Below are positions 61,184 to 64,000 of a DNA stretch of 64,000 nucleotides, one piece after another. How positions within the stretch are numbered: the first letter of the stretch is position 1; the number at the start of each line of letters is the position of its first letter. The position numbers were made by a program, and so were the translations under genes. The notes under the pieces were generated by a model that worked only from the letters and a program-made list of their open reading frames with translations, had not been told where the DNA came from and ran no database searches. Source of the DNA: Spinacia oleracea (Eukaryota > Streptophyta > Magnoliopsida > Caryophyllales > Amaranthaceae); the NCBI RefSeq assembly GCF_020520425.1, contig NC_079491.1, positions 32,169,449-32,233,448 of the forward strand. Direction: 5' to 3'.

Positions 61184-61256
61184 TCTTATATTATTATTTA
61201 TATTATTGTATTACTTATTATTTATATATATATTATTATATTATTATATTATATTA

Positions 61257-61589
61257 CTCCCTCTGTTCCTAAATAAGTGTCACATTTTCATTTTAGGCGT
61301 TCCCTTATAAGTGTCACATTTCTATTTTTAAACATGTACGTTTTCCCCTTTTTCATACACTTTTCCCACATTTCTATAAATCATAATTACTTTTACTTAT
61401 ACATTCTACACTTTTCCATTATTCAATTCCCACATACACTTTTATTTGTACTTTATTCAATTAAACAATTATCTACTTTATCCTTTCCCCAAAAAAAACA
61501 TTCCCAATCATTAACTCTTACACACTTTACAATTTTATTAATTACCGTGCCCGAGCCCAAATGTGACACTTATTTAGGAACGGAGGGAG
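61257..61589. mobile_element. Stowaway-type MITE
   Basis: TA|CTCCCTCTGTTCC ... GGAACGGAGGGAG|TA, 333 bp, with AAATAAGTGTCACATTT repeated inside in both orientations. Confidence 0.75.
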
Positions 61590-61592
61590 TAC

Positions 61593-61639
<47 letters not shown>

Positions 61640-61738
61640 TATAACTAATTATTTATTAATAATTAATATAATTTATTATTTTTAATAATTAGTTACGGAT
61701 TATTAGTTATTAATTATTTAGTTATTAGTTATTAAATA

Positions 61739-61996
61739 CTCCCTCTGTTCCATGATGTTCCTCATGTTTACTATTTATAAGGTCAAAATTTAAAAACTTT
61801 GACCATAATTAATAGTTTATTTAAGAGTATAAATGTTAACTTGTGGGATATCATTGGATTCGTTTCAATATAAATTTTTTAAATATCAATTTTTTATAAT
61901 TTTTATTAATACGAAATTAAAATTATTAACGGTCAAAGTAGTGCATTGGAGACCACGCATAATGGAAAAGTGAGAAACATTATGGAACGGAGGGAG
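61739..61996. mobile_element. Stowaway-type MITE, second family
   Basis: TA|CTCCCTCTGTTCCATGAT ... ATTATGGAACGGAGGGAG|TA, 258 bp. Its interior differs from the neighbouring MITEs. Confidence 0.75.
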
Positions 61997-62205
61997 TATG
62001 AATTATTATTATTAATATTTATCATTTATTGTAATTATTTAGTAATGAATTACAGATTTTATTATTATTATTATTATTTATATATTTATTTAGTTATTAA
62101 TTAATAATTATTCTTTAGTTATTAGTTAACATTTTTTTATTAATTATTATTTATTAATTAATAATTATTATTTATTATTCATTATTTATTATTTATTATT
62201 TATTA

Positions 62206-62875
62206 CTCCCTCCTTTCCTAAATAAGTGTCACATTTGGGCTCGGGCACGGTAATTAATAAAATTGTAAAGTGTGTAAGAGTTAATGATTGATAATTGGGA
62301 ATGTTTTTTTTGGGGAAAGGATAAAGTAGATACTCCCTCCGTCCCGGAATACTTGACCTGTTTTCCTTATCGGGCCGTCCCTTAATACTTGACCTGTTTC
62401 TAAAAATGGAAATATTCTAACAATATTATATTATTTCTCACTCCACCCCTATTAACCCACCTACCCCCTACTCCATACAAAAAATAATTAAAAATTCAAC
62501 CCCTACTCTCCCCCAACCCCACCTCTTAACCCACCTCCCACTAACTACATTAAAATAATACTCCACTATCAACTACTACCTATTAAATTAAATAAGTCAA
62601 TTCAAGTCCCTTAAACCCTGTGCCGGTCAAACCGGGTCGAGTATTCCGGGACGGAGGGAGTAATTGTTTAATTGAATAAAGTACAAATAAAAGTGTATGT
62701 GGGGATTGAAAAATGGAAAAGTGTAGAATGTATAAGTAAAAGTAATTATGATTTATAGAAATGTGGGAAAAGTGTATGAAAAAGGGGGAAACGTACATGT
62801 TCAAAAATAGAAATGTGACACTTATAAGGGAACGCCAAAAATGGAAATGTGACACTTATTTAGGAACAGAGGGAG
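62206..62875. mobile_element. Stowaway-type MITE interrupted by another
   Basis: TA|CTCCCTCCTTTCCTAAAT ... TTAGGAACAGAGGGAG|TA. Without the inner insertion it is about 340 bp and is the same family as 61257-61589 in reverse. Confidence 0.75.
62333..62660. mobile_element. Stowaway-type MITE nested in the previous one
   Basis: TA|CTCCCTCCGTCCCGGAATAC ... TATTCCGGGACGGAGGGAG|TA, 328 bp. Confidence 0.8.
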
Positions 62876-63860
62876 TATTTATTATTTATTATTTATTATT
62901 TATTATTTATTATTTATTATTTATTATTTATTATTTATTATTTATTATTTATTATTTATTATTTATTATTTATTATTTATTATTTATTATTTATTATTTA
63001 TTATTTATTATTTATTATTTATTATTTATTATTTATTATTTATTATTTATTATTTATTATTTATTATTTATTATTTATTATTTATTATTTATTATTTATT
63101 ATTTATTATTTATTATTTATTATTTATTATTTATTATTTATTATTTATTATTTATTATTTATTATTATTATTTATTATTATTATTTATTATTTATTATTT
63201 ATTATTTATTATTTATTATTTATTATTATTATTATTTATTATTTATTATTTATTATTTATTATTTATTATTTATTATTTATTATTTATTATTTATTATTT
63301 ATTATTTATTATTTATTATTTATTATTTATTATTTATTATTTATTATTTATTATTTATTATTTATTATTTATTATTTATTATTTATTATTTATTATTTAT
63401 TATTTATTATTTATTATTTATTATTTATTATTATTATTTATTATTTATTATTTATTATTATTTATTATTTATTATTTATTATTTATTATTTATTATTCAT
63501 TATTTATTATTCATTATTTATTATTCATTATTTATTTATTATTCATTATTTATTATTCATTATTTATTTATTATTCATTATTTATTATTCATTATTTATT
63601 ATTTAATATTTATTATTTAATATTTAATATTTAATATTTAATATTTACTATTTATTATTTACTATTTATTATTTACTATTTATTATTTATTATTTACTAT
63701 TTATTATTTACTATTTATTGTTTATTATTTATTGTTTATCGTTTATTGTTTATCATTTATCATTTATCATTTATCATTTATCATTTATCATTTATCATTT
63801 ATCATTTATCATTTATTATTTATTATTTATTATCTCTTATTTATTATCTCTTATTTATTA
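62876..63860. repeat. 7-bp TTTATTA satellite-like array
   Basis: About 1 kb of TTTATTA units with local blocks of variants: ATTATT slips near 63165-63230 and 63430-63460, TTCATTA near 63500-63590, TTTACTA near 63645-63720 and TTTATCA near 63750-63810. The long reading frame through it is an artefact. Confidence 0.95.
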
Positions 63861-63884
63861 TTTATTTCGGTAATATATTATGTT

Positions 63885-64000
63885 AAGTTAAGTTCAGTTC
63901 AGTTCAGTTCAGGAGCATTTAGTTCAGTTCAGGTCAGGAGCATTCAGTTCGTTCAGTTCAATTCAGTTCACTTCAGTTCAGTTCAGTTCAGTTCAGTTCA
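63885..64000. repeat. TTCAG minisatellite, right block
   Basis: The same TTCAG units with GAGCATT spacers as at 61008, in the same orientation. The array runs off the window. Confidence 0.85.

Noticed and set aside
61500..63000. CRISPR-like array
   Set aside because: Repeats here are microsatellites and MITEs without spacers, in a plant nuclear context.
62761..63606. 281-codon frame of repeated FIIYYLL
   Set aside because: Translation of the 7-bp satellite array preceded by a MITE; not a protein.

Overview
This window looks like nuclear DNA from a flowering plant. It has GT-AG introns with AT-rich plant-style sequence, one well conserved plant gene (a SYP71-type Qc-SNARE), chromovirus LTR retrotransposons, and dense hAT, CACTA, Mutator, Harbinger, Stowaway, Helitron and SINE insertions. 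Repeat style suggests Caryophyllales (a spinach or beet relative), but that is an impression rather than a test.

1-25.2 kb: a loose cluster of transposon-type genes. It holds the 3' end of an unknown gene (1-343), a long multi-exon Ulp1/C48-peptidase gene on the minus strand (15760 to 1898), and four small plus-strand genes. These encode a protein with a SUMO-interaction-like motif (18696-19250), a PB1-like plus Ulp1-N-module chimera (19608-21233), a GRF-zinc-finger/coiled-coil/TM protein (21649-22209), and a 60-residue membrane mini-protein (24058-25016). About 23 copies of an ~85-bp tandem repeat fill the gap between the divergent Ulp1 and SIM genes. The Ulp1 gene is dead: it has two in-frame stops, and a very young 10-kb Tekay-like chromovirus (2007-12063, TSD CATTT) sits in its last exon.

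27.6-43.5 kb: nested transposons in what seems to be an Athila-like remnant on the minus strand. They are a 405-bp hAT MITE, a CACTA element (28484-30140) carrying F-box and HOP/STI1 fragments, a non-coding LTR element on the minus strand (30885-41088, TSD ACTAA) that shares LTR modules with the Tekay element and holds a Copia solo LTR, and a 504-bp hAT MITE.

44.2-47.5 kb: a hAT element with an 8-bp TSD, then a Pack-MULE (9-bp TSD) carrying a SINE and a broken cold-shock/zinc-knuckle gene.

47.8-53.8 kb: the only clear host gene, SYP71-like, with nine coding exons and a 4.1-kb last intron.

54.6-64 kb: a Tourist MITE, two abutting Helitron-like elements with a LINE RNase H remnant, a foldback element, another Tourist MITE, then microsatellites (TTCAG, ATT and a 7-bp TTTATTA array) interleaved with Stowaway MITEs.

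All exon structures, element borders and identities were read by eye. No database search was possible.
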